NCBI GenBank assembly: GCA_036346395.1
Contig: CM070604.1
Location: 33,817,662 to 33,881,661, forward strand
Direction of reading: 5' to 3'
DNA length: 64,000 nucleotides
DNA from: Hsuehochloa calcarea
Taxonomy: Eukaryota > Streptophyta > Magnoliopsida > Poales > Poaceae
Shown here: piece by piece, positions 53,409-64,000 of the stretch
Position numbering within the stretch: the stretch's first letter is position 1
How the letters are laid out: every line of letters starts with the position of its first letter
Position numbers and translations under genes: made by a program
The notes under the pieces: model-generated
What the model saw: only the letters and a program-made list of their open reading frames with translations
Database searches by the model: none
Told to the model about the DNA's origin: nothing

Positions 53409-55307
53409 TGTAGGACCGGAAGGTGACTAGGGGGTGAATAGGCGCTTTCAAAACTTTCTCGCCTAAATCAAAACCAACACGAACTTTACTCCTTTAGCTA
53501 TGAAAGCTAAGAAGATCAAGAAGCACACAACGGAAGCCTTGTGTTGGATTTGATAAACCCTCAACCACACGACACAAATGGAGAAAAGAACCCACTTTGT
53601 TCTTCATCGGCATCGCGGTCCGACCGGCTACCACGGCGGTCGGACCGACGGTCAACCAATGGTCCGACCGAACTAACTAGCGGTCGGACCGGTGGACAAC
53701 GGTTCGACCCGCAAACCAATGGTCGAATACACGGCGGTCGAACCGCCGTTGAAAGGCGATCGGACTGTAGAGTCCAAGATCAAAAACTCCACCCAAATCC
53801 AAAACGAAATTTGATCCAACTTTTGATTCAACCAATAAAACTTGACCAAATTTCTAGCACACCTCCCTAATGATATTAGAGACCTATTTCTAGCGACGAT
53901 CCGTCAGATCCACTTCGCAGAAATGATCTCTCGAGATTTTACCAAAGAAGTGCACAAACCCTAGAAATGAGAAAATCTTGATTCAAGACTTGCTTGTGGG
54001 GGTTTGATGATCTAGATGACTCTAGGAGTATTGATGATCTAGATGACTCTAGGAGTAATCCCACACATCAAAGCAAGATAAAGTAGGCCAAGAGACCAAG
54101 CAAAAACCTTTGAATCAAGGAAGCACCAAAATCATCCAAAAGAGAGAGGAACACAAAGGGAGCAATTGATCTTTCAATTAAGCATCACAAGATAGTTCAA
54201 TCACACTAGATGCTTACAAAGCCTCTCCAACAAGGAGGGCAAGAGCTCACACAAAGAGCACACTCCAAACCCTAGTTCTCCTCTCCTCTCCTCCAAACCC
54301 TAGAAAAAGGAAGAAGGGGGCTAAATGAATGCTTGCTTTTGTTTCCCAACTCCTCCCTTCCTATTTATACTAGAGAGCTAGGGTTTCCCTTTTGGGTCTC
54401 TTACACATGGGACCCACACACACAAATAACTCTTGAAGCAATCGCCTGCTTCACCACGTGTAGGTTGATCAGCGGTTCTCATCACGTCAAGCCTCTCTTG
54501 TCCGAATCCCATCGGAACCTCCCAGAGACTCGCACCGATATCCGCACCGCCTGATCCAACCAGCTGCTTCGAACCACCAGTTCGATCCATCTTGCCCATT
54601 CTGCACCATGCTTGAGTCATACGACCTCACCCGGTATCCTTGATCGTTCTGGACCTCAGCTCTCCAAGCGTAGTCCCGATCCACTCACCGTTGACGTCGT
54701 TGACCTGCAAACCACCTGCACAGCAATAGACAAACAAACCGTTTCCGGGAACAAGTTCTTCACAACTTGACCCACGTCTGTTCCGCAATGCGATATACAA
54801 CAATAAAGCATTGAAGTTCATATAATAACACACTCAAAACCAACTCAACGCAACACTTGGCTCACCTCCAGTATCGCCGGTCCGATCACCTTACGTGGCG
54901 GTCCGACCGATTCAGTCGGCCGGACCGCTCCCACAACGGCGGTCGGACGGTCCAAAGGACTTAGCCAAAATTCAAGCGAGAAATTCAAACCTTCAAAATT
55001 TCAAACGAATAGAACTTTTGACTGGAGCTCCAAAATGATGGGACCACATCCAGAGACTCCTCACTTGCCTACACAACCTATTTTGGCCCACTCAAAAACC
55101 CAAATTTCATTGTGGCGGTCGGACCGGCCACCATGGCCGGTCGGACTGCTCCACGGGCGGTCTGACCGCCCGACACCACCGGTCAGACCGCCTGTGGCCT
55201 GACAGCCTTGGAGCAAACCCGAAAACGCGAGATTTTGCAGACCAACAACGCCATTGCCAATTGACTCATCATCCTGAGATCATGCACATATCCTCACGAT
55301 ATCCACA
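53409..55307 (-). repeat. 5' LTR of copia B
   Basis: 1,899 bp. It has a 27 bp exact tandem duplication at 54004-54057 absent from the partner LTR. TATA-like box at 54361-54370. Confidence 0.94.
54004..54057. repeat. 27 bp tandem duplication in copia B 5' LTR
   Basis: Two exact copies, 54004-54030 and 54031-54057, of a unit containing gatgatctagatgactctag. The 3' LTR has one copy (about 44849-44875), so the duplication happened after insertion. Confidence 0.93.
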
Positions 55308-56520
55308 CCCTCACCTCCCTTATATGTGGCGCACATGGCCACCTCGCCAAGTCCAACTTGGACTCGGTTGGGCCCTTGCCAGTCCACTCCCTCCCTTCCT
55401 CCTTTCCTTTCTTTTTCTTGGTTTAATCCTTTTTTAGGCTTATGAAGAAACAAGATATTACATTTGTTAACAACAGCTTGTCATTCCAATTCCTGTTTTG
55501 TCATCCCCTTTCCTAAAAATATTAGAAAATCCATCTTTTGCCTGAGTTCATATTGAGTTAACTGGTGAGCTTCTTCCCTATGGATGAGAATACACATACA
55601 ATGAATTCCTACATGAACAACTTGTACCAACCAAGTTTCCATTTTAGCCCCACACAGAATAAACAAGACCAATTCTTTTACTCAAAATCAAATAAGACCA
55701 TGTTAACAACATAAATAAGTTCATTCATCAAGAACTCATGCATAAATAAGACCACCTCCTAATAGCAAGATCTAAATTTGTCACAGAGATACTATTATTA
55801 TATTAAAAAATAGCAGCATGGTCTAATTCTTGCATACAACCCCTAGTCACCAAAAGAATGATTTAGAGGGTTTAGAAATAATAGATGTCAATAGTTTAAG
55901 TATTAACCAAACACGTTTGTCAAAAAAGGAGAGAGGTTAAGAAAACAACAAGTATGAGCAAAGAGGCAAGCCTAACTGAGTATCTGACCAAACTTAAATC
56001 AAGTTAGCCAACAATATGCTCTGCTCTACAAGGTTGGCAAAGTGGCATAGCACAAGATGCCAAGTCTAAAACTAAAGCAATCTGCGAGTACCTAATTGAG
56101 CCTAGCATTTATCTCAAATCTCAACCAAGTTGAACTCTTATAAATAACATGTTGTGGACATATCCTTTGCCGAGAACAATTACGTAGCTCATGGATAACT
56201 CATGGAAACAAATCAATTGCTGTGAAAAAAAAAATCAGAAACTGAATTCTAACCAAATGAAGGACGTGGAGAAGGGGGCCTTGACATGTTGGCATCCTAC
56301 ACCTATTTCCCTGACAAAGGGTATGATGGGCAGATGCGTCTCTAGCACAGCCGAGGTGGTAGTTACGGCCATCAACGGTGAGGTCGCTCAGGAGATCCAC
56401 GGTGGTGAGCAATGAGCCTTCAACAACCCGTATCTCCTTGGTCTAGTGATCCCGACCTCCTCTTGTGTTCCTCCTAAATGCTCCTCTCCCCTGAACCCCT
56501 AGCAACCTGGCCCTCTATAA
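55308..56520. other. Unassigned spacer after copia B
   Basis: Continues the copia B host sequence. Mostly AT-rich, no recognised domain. 55481-55672 (minus) is an ORF without recognisable features. The C-rich 56440-56515 precedes an LTR fragment. Confidence 0.4.
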
Positions 56521-56950
56521 GATCGAGGAGGCCGACTAGAAGGGGGTGAATAGGCGGTTTTAAAATCTTTTGACTAAAACCGAGTTTTATGCGAAATTAT
56601 AAATCAATTAGGTTTTGCACAATTAAAGCATAAATCAACTAGTCTTTACTAAGTGCACCAACAACATGTACTATTGATAATAATGGCAATCATTCAAAGA
56701 CATGAAAGCAATTTAATACAAGGAATGCAAATTGCATAAAGTAAAACACAATAGAACAAACCACAATGACACAATGATGTTTTACCGTGGTGTTCGGAGA
56801 CTTGCTGGTCTCCCCTAATCCGGTCTTCCAAACAAACACCAAGACTGGTAAAAGACTAGGAACACATCCTTAGCCCTAGCTAGTCATACCTTTGCCTTGA
56901 GCATCTTCTTGAAGCTTGATAACACATATCTTCACTTCAAGTCCGGATCA
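56521..56950 (-). repeat. Fragment of another SIRE-like LTR
   Basis: Starts gatcgaggaggccgactag then aagggggtgaataggcgg, the same layout as the GGCGACTAG...GGGTGAATAGG edge of the family LTRs but clearly diverged. It then reads into a different AT-rich body. I find no other edge or target repeat. Probably an old fragment of a sister family. Confidence 0.5.
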
Positions 56951-58900
56951 TTGTCTTAATATGCATCAACACATGATGCATCCTTTACTTATCTCCCTCA
57001 ACACACTCAGCATGAATAATTGGGATTTTGGACAATCTCGTATTGATTTTTTTTTTAAATCTTTACCCTTGGAACAACGACAAACAGAAGCTACCTGTAC
57101 AAATCAACTTGATGTCATGTGCCACTTACATCTGTTTGTTGATGCAGCAGACTCAACCCTCCCCTTCAGCATCTTGAATCTAGATACTAACTTTCAGAAA
57201 GCAAATATAATTATAGGTTGCAAAATGTTCAGGAAAGAAGTAAGAGAGCCAGACAATATAATATGAAATTTTATCACACCGATGAAAAAGGTTGAAAAAC
57301 AAAACAACTCGTCAATTCCGCGAGGCATTAGTCCTTGATGGTAGTCTTTTCTTAAAGGAAAGTTGCACCTCTTGGCAAAAGCATTGTGAACTTACCAATC
57401 ATTTTGTGGAGATAATCTCAAAAAACTGTGAAATTTCAAAGAAGTGACCAGTACAGTGACACTTTACAGACAGGATTATGCATACTAAAAATTGAATCCA
57501 TTTTCAGCTCTCAAGGAAAACTAAAATTTGAAAGCAAAACAAAAGCATTCCAACAAGTTCAAACTGCCGACTGGACTAATATTTATAAACTGCCCTCACA
57601 ACATGAGCTCACTGCCCCGTGGTGTTAAAAAAACTAAAATTTCAGCATCAAAACTAAGTTTTAACACGGTTTCAGAAAGAAAAAAAACTAAGTTTTAACA
57701 TAACTTTGAGATGTAATAGACAACAATTACCTCAATAGTATGTCTCCTTTCTCCAGAAGTAGGAAAACAATGTGATCACGAAAGCAAAATATAAACTTCA
57801 CATGTCTCCTATGCTAATTCTTCCTATTTCATTTTCCAGTCAAATCTTCTTTTCTATATCTGTACCAGAATAGAGGTGTATCCTTTCCTTCCTTAACATG
57901 AACATGTCAAGGAAAGAAGTGAAGATACTGGAGAGCTGCATCTCTATTCCATAAATGAGATAGGAGTTATAGCTACTTTCTATTAGCAATTCTACAGAAA
58001 ACTGAACTAATAACAAATTCAGATACTGAACTGACAATGTGATTTTGATATTAACTAGAAACTTCCTAACAAATAATCATTAGAAAGCATGTTTAGCAAC
58101 AAAATTAGTTTAGAGAGTAATAATGAAATAATTTTCTGTTCTTGAAAGAACATCTTAACAACTCTTGTGAAACAATAGTCGTTAACTAGTTGTTAATTAG
58201 GAGGTTTCAACAACATTTGCATCAAATATGATATAACTACAATTCTTTAAAAATTGACCAGCATTGTGGTCTGGGTACCAGTCACATGTCCATTCATTCC
58301 TTCACAGTGATAAACACAAAAGGCTCTATAATGTGGATAGCAATCATACATCAACACAATATAAAGTGTGACTCCACATAGTAGTCGATGGCTGGCAACA
58401 CTTGTTTTAGTCCGTAGCGAGGTGCTAGTGGTGGTTATAGCTGGTGATCGGGTTTAAGTATTGGTTTAAGCCAAGATGTGTGCACGTACAATTTGTCTAG
58501 ATATAAACTGCAAATGTAGCCGCATGTTTACGATTCACCATGATCTAATTGCACAAAGAATTACTCGGCATCCAAACTTCTAACTGCAAAGTTTGAGGCT
58601 TTGAACGGCCAAGACATTCTTCTGTCCTAATAATTTGTACTCCAAAAATTTGGTTTCTAAATGCACTGAGATAAAATAACTTACAAGTGGAGGCACCAAC
58701 GGCTGTTGAAAAGGAGGCATAAGTGGTGTCACAAACGAGGTCACCAGAGAGGGAGACGAAGACAGAGAGGAATCAACCTATCTAGGGCTTCTTAAGCCTA
58801 GTGGTCACCCTCCAGGACTCTAGCTTATTTCATTCTTCATACACACCTCAAAATGAAATAAATAAGGGAAAAAGGGAAAAAAAATAAAACTAGTGTACAC
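56951..58900. other. Unassigned AT-rich spacer
   Basis: No gene or transposon domain recognised. ORFs at 56916-57266 and 57428-57628 (plus) lack features. 58680-58800 is purine-rich. Nothing else is supported. Confidence 0.4.
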
Positions 58901-58904
58901 TATT

Positions 58905-59150
58905 TTGGTTCATAACTTAGTAAAATTAGTTGTTTCGTCATTTTTCGTACAATAAGAATAAAAAATAGCCATATTAGCACAAAAACATGCTTCAGAACCC
59001 TCAAAGGTATTTTTAGATATTTCAACATTCATCCACAGCTGAAGCGGCTAGTAAGCCAAACAAAAAGCTAGACTGCTAAATTGTCTCTAAGTAAAAGCTA
59101 CAACTGCTTTTCGCTAGAAAGCTGAAAAGTAGCTCCCCAAACAGGGCCTA
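58905..59150 (+). repeat. DNA-transposon-like right end (copy 1)
   Basis: Ends agctccccaaacagggcc followed by TAA. The 200 bp before it are similar to 60520-60700 (shared aaaaaatagccatattagcac-like and aagccaaacaaaaagc-like text). The CCAAACAGGGCC terminus recalls Tourist/PIF-Harbinger-type elements of grasses. No matching left end is seen. Confidence 0.45.
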
Positions 59151-59154
59151 AATT

Positions 59155-60760
59155 AGTCTCTGTTTGGGGAGCTTCAAGCTAGCTTCGACTTCAGAAAAGT
59201 CGAAAGCCCCCCAAATAGGAAAGCTTCGCAGCAGCTTAACGCTTAAGTCGCAGCCCAAGCTCATATGAAAGCCAAAGCACCTCCCCACTAGCTTTTCTTG
59301 CTCATTGCGGGAGGGGTTAGAACTTAAAAAAAAAAAAACCACAAAAAACCCTTCCCATTCGACCCCCTCCCACCTAGTACCCATTCGCACCCACTCGTCA
59401 TGTTCGCCCCTAGGTCGAGCAAGCACCACCGCCCCAAGCTCTCTCCTTGCTACCTCTCAGTCTCCCACAACTCCGACGTGATGCCTCTCCCTCCATCACT
59501 CTCTCACGCCACCGCCAAGTATCTCCAGTCCCTAGCGTTGCTGCCTCACTCCGGTTTCAGTAATGGAAGGTAAGAAAGAACAACATATTCATATTATCTT
59601 TAGTTGGTACGAGCAGGGATGGAAATCCCGGCCGGTTACCGCCGGTTACCGGCCTTACCGGTGGGGGCCGGGATTTGAAATCCCGGCCGGTTTTTCCGGA
59701 GTTTGCAAATTCAAATTTTAAATTTCGAGTTTTGATTGATTTTTAAGCAAAATTTAACGAAATTCGACCGGGAAAAACAGGTAACCGACCGGTTACCAGT
59801 ACCGGCCGCCGGCCGGGAATTGAGCTGGGACCGATTTTTGAATCCTTGGGTACGAGTAGAACCCTAGCGCTAGTTCTTTCCTTTTCCCATGTTTCTGAAT
59901 CTTCCCGCAAGAACACACACACAAAGTCGATTCTGAATCTTCAGATCTGACACTTCCGATTCTAGTGTCTCCTCTCCTCATCGTCCCTCTTCTTCGGTCA
60001 CCCTCTCCCGACGCCGCCGCCCATTGAGATCCAAACGCCACGAGCACCACCTTGAAGGACGTCACTGTCCTCCTAGATTCGCTGCTCCCCTCGGTGGCCC
60101 AGAAACGGCGGCCAACCAGGCAAAGTCGGCGTCTGGTAGATCTAGTTTTATTTTATTTTCCTTTATGTTTTCTATTTTTCCTGATTTATTTGAATGTTCT
60201 TGAGAAATTAATGTAGAGTGTCTCTTGAATCTTGAATTAGGAAACAATATTGTAATCAGATTTCCATGTAAAATCTGATTTATTTTCTAATTTGTGTGTC
60301 AACTGTATATGATACATTGAAAAGATACTTGTATTTTCTTGGATTTATTTACAGTAAAAATAAAAGATCAATCAGGGAGATGAAAATTATGATTTATCCT
60401 TCATTACCAATCCCTTCCGAGGCCTGCATTTTGGTCGTGAATGATAATCAATGAATTAGTTGTATGCATTTGTGTTGCTGATAATCAATGGATGATATTT
60501 GCTTTCTAATTCATGATATTTCCATATTTTGGAAAGAAAATAAAAAATAATCATATTAGTGCTAAATCAGTAAACAAACATGTCATTGCTTTAAGGGCAT
60601 TTTAGACATTTCATAACTCAGAACAACCTGCTAGCCCAACAAAAAGCCAAACCGCCAAAGGATTTCTAAAGAAAAGCTATAGCCTCCTCCTCCAGAAAGC
60701 CAAAAAACTTATGACAAAAGCTACGACTCCTCCAGCCTTATAATGCTCTCACCTCTTGTG
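59155..60760. mobile_element. DNA-transposon-like element (copy 2), edges uncertain
   Basis: Begins at about 59155 with ctctgtttggggagctt, the inverse complement of the right end of copy 1. Its right part (60520-60700) resembles copy 1, but the terminus itself is diverged or lost near 60760. Inside are C/T-rich stretches (59400-59580, 59930-60130) with gene-like composition and a possible splice donor (ggaagGTAAG at about 59565). No transposase domain. It also carries the hAT MITE at 59614-59848. Confidence 0.4.
59614..59848. mobile_element. 235 bp hAT-type MITE
   Basis: Flanked by the exact 8 bp direct repeat GGTACGAG at 59606-59613 and 59849-59856. The left end is CAGGGATGGAAATCC and the right end (complement) is CAAGGATTCAAAAATCGG, imperfect terminal inverted repeats of hAT style. 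The inside is rich in CCGGCCGGTTACC and its complement, which gives strong self-pairing. An 8 bp target duplication and CA(G/A)GG termini are standard for hAT. No coding capacity. Confidence 0.88.
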
Positions 60761-61384
60761 CTGTACTCCAATTTGTCAAATTGATTGAGCGGAGGAACTC
60801 TGCTTATTTAGTTGTACTAGGTTCATTACATAGATGTACTTGTACTCAAATAAATTCGAGCGTGGTATACCGTATATATGCAGTTACCCCTCAAGTGTGA
60901 TTTGCACATGATTTATGTCTTAATGCGTAGCCTTTTGTCTGCATTGTTACCAAGGCATCTGTTGTGCTGCTGTATAGAACTTCCACAGAAATCAGACTTG
61001 TAGAAAGTAAATAGATTTGATTTACATCTCAGAAGTCAGAAGCTACGGTGAGATGAATCCTTCAGCTAAAATAGGACAAACCATGCATAGTACTGTAATT
61101 TAAAGCCTAAAGTTGCTCAGTAAATTGATAAAAAGAAGACTATATATTCTCCTTCAACAGAAATTCTTCCATGCTTCTTTTGTTCTGACAGCCTATAACA
61201 AAAACAGTAGAAGAGAACAACAAAGGCTGCATTGCAATGTTGGTTGATTTGTAAGAACTGTTTGGTGTAACTTTGCAAATTTGTACTCAAGTGTTCATCC
61301 CCTGGCTTGTTAACATGTAGGAATATAAGTGTTTTGTCTGTGGCCTCTATTTACCGTGGATGTTAGCCAAGCAGCCTAGGTATT

Positions 61385-61475
61385 AGCTGGGTCCATATGA
61401 TTCCTTCTTTCTTAAGCTCTCATAAATTTAGCTGGGTCCGTATGATTCCTTCTTTCCTAAGCTCTCATGTAATTT
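61385..61475. repeat. 45 bp tandem duplication
   Basis: Unit 1 is 61385-61429 and unit 2 is 61430-61475. Both begin agctgggtcc and share gattccttcttt, with a few substitutions. Confidence 0.88.
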
Positions 61476-61760
61476 ATGATGTAACCCCGTGTTAAATGAG
61501 GAAAAAAATAGCTTGAGTATCTTCTCAAGAGAAATAATTAGGGCTTGTGATGGTGCTGCTTCAGGCCTAAGGCCTAATGAATCAAGATTTGCTGGATTAG
61601 TGGAACAACTCAAAAGATTTAGTCTAGTTGCAAACTAACACGAAAATGTATGAGTTTGGGCGTACCTCCATGTTGCATGTAATCCAAACAAATCATTGCC
61701 GTGAGTTCATGAAGACAAAAATATATTTAATTCAAGATTCACCTTTTGGGGATGAGATTA

Positions 61761-61824
61761 CGAGAAGGAAATATCATGAAGAGAATTGGCGGCGAGAAGG
61801 AAATATCATGAAGAGAATTGGCGG
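61761..61824. repeat. 32 bp exact tandem duplication
   Basis: 61761-61792 and 61793-61824 are identical; the unit starts cgagaaggaaatatcatg. Confidence 0.93.
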
Positions 61825-61905
61825 GACTAGACATGTTTAATTGAGCCTGGATTTTTTTTAGGCTTAATTATGTGATTAGTAGAGATAGGAGAGACCGCCA
61901 CAATG

Positions 61906-63771
61906 TGTAGGACCGTAAAGGCGACTAGGAGGGTGAATAGACGCTTTCTCGATTTTTCGTCTTAATTGAATTCAACACGAACTTTTCTCCTTTAGCTATG
62001 AAAGCTAAAAAGATCAGTATAAATACAGAGGAAGATTTGTGCTGAATTCAATTTCCCCCTTTAACCACAATACATAAATGTGGAGAATTGATCTCACTGG
62101 ATGGTCTGGACACTGGCGGTCTGACCGGTGAACACGAGGCGGTCTGACCGCTGGTAATCGGTTCGACCGACCTTTACCGGGCGGTCTGAATGCTGGCAGT
62201 CTGACCGCCGTTGCTAAACCGGTCTGACCGATTTAGTCCAGAACCGAAAAACCAAATCCAAAACCAAAACGAAATTTGGTCCAACTTTTGAATCAACCAA
62301 TGGAACTTGACCAAATTTGGAGCACACCTCCTTAAGGATATCCAAGACCTATTTCTAGCGACGATCGTTCAGATCCACTTCGCAGAATCGATCTCTCAAG
62401 GTTTTACTAAAGAAGTGTACAAACCCTAGAAATATGAAAAACTTGATCCTACACTTGCTTGTGGGGGATTGATGATCTAGATGGTTCTAGTAGTATTCCC
62501 ACACATCAAAGCAAGGTAAATGAGGTTAAGAGACCAACCAATATCAACAGGATCAAGGAAGCACCAAAATCAACAAAAGAGAGAAGAACACAAGAGAGAC
62601 TTCACCCTTGAGCAAACATCAAAAGATTGATTGAATCAAGATGTTGCTTACAAAGCCACTCCTTCAATGGAGGACAAATGCTCAATCAAAGAGCACACAC
62701 AATCTTCCTCTCCTCTCCTCTCCAAACCATAACCCTAACAAAGGATTTTGCAAATGAGGGCTTCAAGTGCTTCAATACTTGGAGGTTTTCCATCTCCCCC
62801 CTTTCTATTTATAGGAGAGGCCTAGGGTTTCACTTATGGGATCCACTCACACATGGGACCCACACACACATACACAACAATCTGTTGAAGCAATCGTCTG
62901 CTTCACCACGTGTAGGTTGATCAGCGGCTCTCTTCATGTCGTCAAGTTCCTCTCGTCCGAATCCCATCGGAATCTCCCAGGTACTTGCACCGACTTCCGC
63001 ACCGCCTGATTCAACCAGCTGCACCGAACTGCCCGTTCGATCCATCTTGCCCATATTGCACCATGCTTGAGTCACACGACCTCACCCAGCATCCATGATC
63101 GTTCTGGAACTCAGCTCTCCAAGCGTAGTCCCGATCCACCTCACCGTTGACGTCGTTGACCTGCAAGCCACCTGCACAGCAATAGACAAATAAATCGTGT
63201 CCGGGAACAAGTTCTTCACAACTTGACCCACGTTAGTTTCACAATGCAATATGCAACAATAAAGCATTGAAAATCATGCATCAAACACAATCAAATCACT
63301 TCAATGCCACAAAGGCCAAGGTTCAAGTCATTGCCGGCCTGACCGCCTCAACCAGCCGGTCTGACCAATTTCACCCCGGTCAGACCGATCCCACAACGGC
63401 GGTCTAACCGCCCGAAATGACTTAGCCAAATTTCCAACTTGAAAATCCGAAACCTTCTGGAATTTTCAAATGAATAGAACTTTCGACTGGGAGCTCCAAA
63501 AATAGTGCGACCACATCCAGGAGACTCCCCTTACTTGCCTACACATCCTATTTTTGGCTCAGCCCCAAAATCCATCAGATACAATGGGCGGTCGACCGCG
63601 ACCGACCTGGCCGATCATCAGACCATCGGCCGGCCCGACCAAGAACCCTACGGGCCGACCGACGACTGACAAACAAACAAACCCGAAAATGCGAGAATTT
63701 GCAACCCAACAATGCCATTGCCAATTGACTCATCATCCTAAGATCATGCACATATCCCCACGATATCCACA
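61906..63771 (-). mobile_element. Solo LTR, SIRE-type Ty1/copia family (copy 2)
   Basis: 1,866 bp LTR with exact direct repeat CAATG at 61901-61905 and 63772-63776. TATA box (minus) at 62805-62814. It is colinear with the solo LTR at 11-1902. Its CGGTCNGACCG repeats have T or A in the centre (for example 62117-62127, 62140-62150, 62220-62230, 63377-63387), where copy 1 mostly has C or G. Confidence 0.93.
62805..62814 (-). promoter_or_regulatory. TATA box, solo LTR copy 2
   Basis: The minus strand reads CTATAAATAG, at the family's conserved position. Confidence 0.65.
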
Positions 63772-63776
63772 CAATG

Positions 63777-64000
63777 GAAGCTTGGTTGTTTAGCGGCCGC
63801 GCGGCATGTGAGAACATGTTTTCCTATTGGTTTCATAGAGAAATGTTTGTGTGCATAGACTGGTGCTAGCCAACTGGGCTGACCAGAGGCACGATACGAT
63901 CCACACTGTTTATGGGCCGTGTCGGTCCAACATGAGAGCTCGGGTCATGCTTGGCCGCCACCAAGACACGTTGGGCCGGCCCGGAACAATACGAACAGTG
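63777..64000. other. Unassigned window end
   Basis: Contains gggccgtgtcggtcc and gggccggcccgg, text often seen in terminal regions of grass DNA transposons. The window ends before anything can be confirmed. Confidence 0.35.

Larger units (their letters stand above)
44235..55307 (-). mobile_element. SIRE-type Ty1/copia element B
   Basis: 11,073 bp on the minus strand, exact direct repeat CCCTC at 44230-44234 and 55308-55312. LTRs 44235-46119 and 53409-55307. Same domain order and polypurine tract as copia A. Its LTR ends GGTCCTACA, as in the two solo LTRs, and not GGTCCAACA as in copia A, so it is closer to the solo LTRs. The primer-binding site has lost a base. Gag and pol are broken at several places, and the integrase core is badly decayed. 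Confidence 0.95.
60761..61905. other. Spacer with local tandem duplications
   Basis: AT-rich, no gene recognised. It holds two local direct duplications (61385-61475 and 61761-61824) and ends in CAATG, the target repeat of the next solo LTR. Confidence 0.45.

Overview
This window is nuclear DNA from a grass (Poaceae). It has large LTR retrotransposons, CRM-clade Ty3/gypsy and SIRE-, Angela- and L1-type elements like those of grass genomes, long non-coding stretches, and no prokaryotic operons. The species cannot be fixed from the sequence. Nearly everything recognisable is transposable element, much of it nested. Only one short host-type coding sequence is supported (a small secreted peptide, 14433-14558, minus strand).

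Layout. 11-1902 is a solo LTR of a SIRE-type Ty1/copia family. About 3360-4779 plus 6382-6439 looks like the tail of a gypsy-type LTR on the minus strand. It is split by an Angela-type solo LTR (4780-6376) and then by a 5'-truncated L1 LINE (about 6440-7284 and 12498-12600). That LINE is itself split by a 5.2 kb copia element with identical 125 bp LTRs (7285-12497). 12600-16016 is the least repetitive stretch and holds the small peptide gene. A second L1 (about 16266-18781 and 23122-23710) is interrupted in ORF1 by a 4.34 kb solo LTR (18782-23121). A gypsy-type LTR on the minus strand (about 23711-24043 and 41146-43965) hosts a CRM-clade (centromeric type) gypsy element (24049-41140). That element has lost RNase H and the integrase core, and it carries an 11.0 kb SIRE-type copia element (28967-39968). 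A second 11.1 kb SIRE-type copia follows (44235-55307). After it come a SIRE-like LTR fragment, a DNA-transposon-like region with a nested 235 bp hAT-type MITE (59614-59848), local tandem duplications, and a last SIRE-type solo LTR (61906-63771).

Insertion boundaries. Seven LTR insertions have exact 5 bp direct repeats: ACATG, GGGCT, GAGGC, CTAGG, AGAGC, CCCTC and CAATG. The hAT MITE has an exact 8 bp repeat, and the 4.34 kb LTR has a 4/5 match. The insertion order therefore reads directly: host LTR, then CRM, then copia; and L1, then short-LTR copia.

Function. No element here looks autonomous as assembled. Each pol region has frameshifts, stops or deletions. The most distinctive signals are: clusters of the 11 bp inverted repeat CGGTC-N-GACCG in all SIRE-type LTRs; a CRM polyprotein whose reading frame ends inside its own 3' LTR in a short repeated peptide; a ladder of CxxC pairs in the SIRE-type Gag; and the re-use of a CGACCA core in unrelated LTR families. 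I found no clear new multi-gene system.
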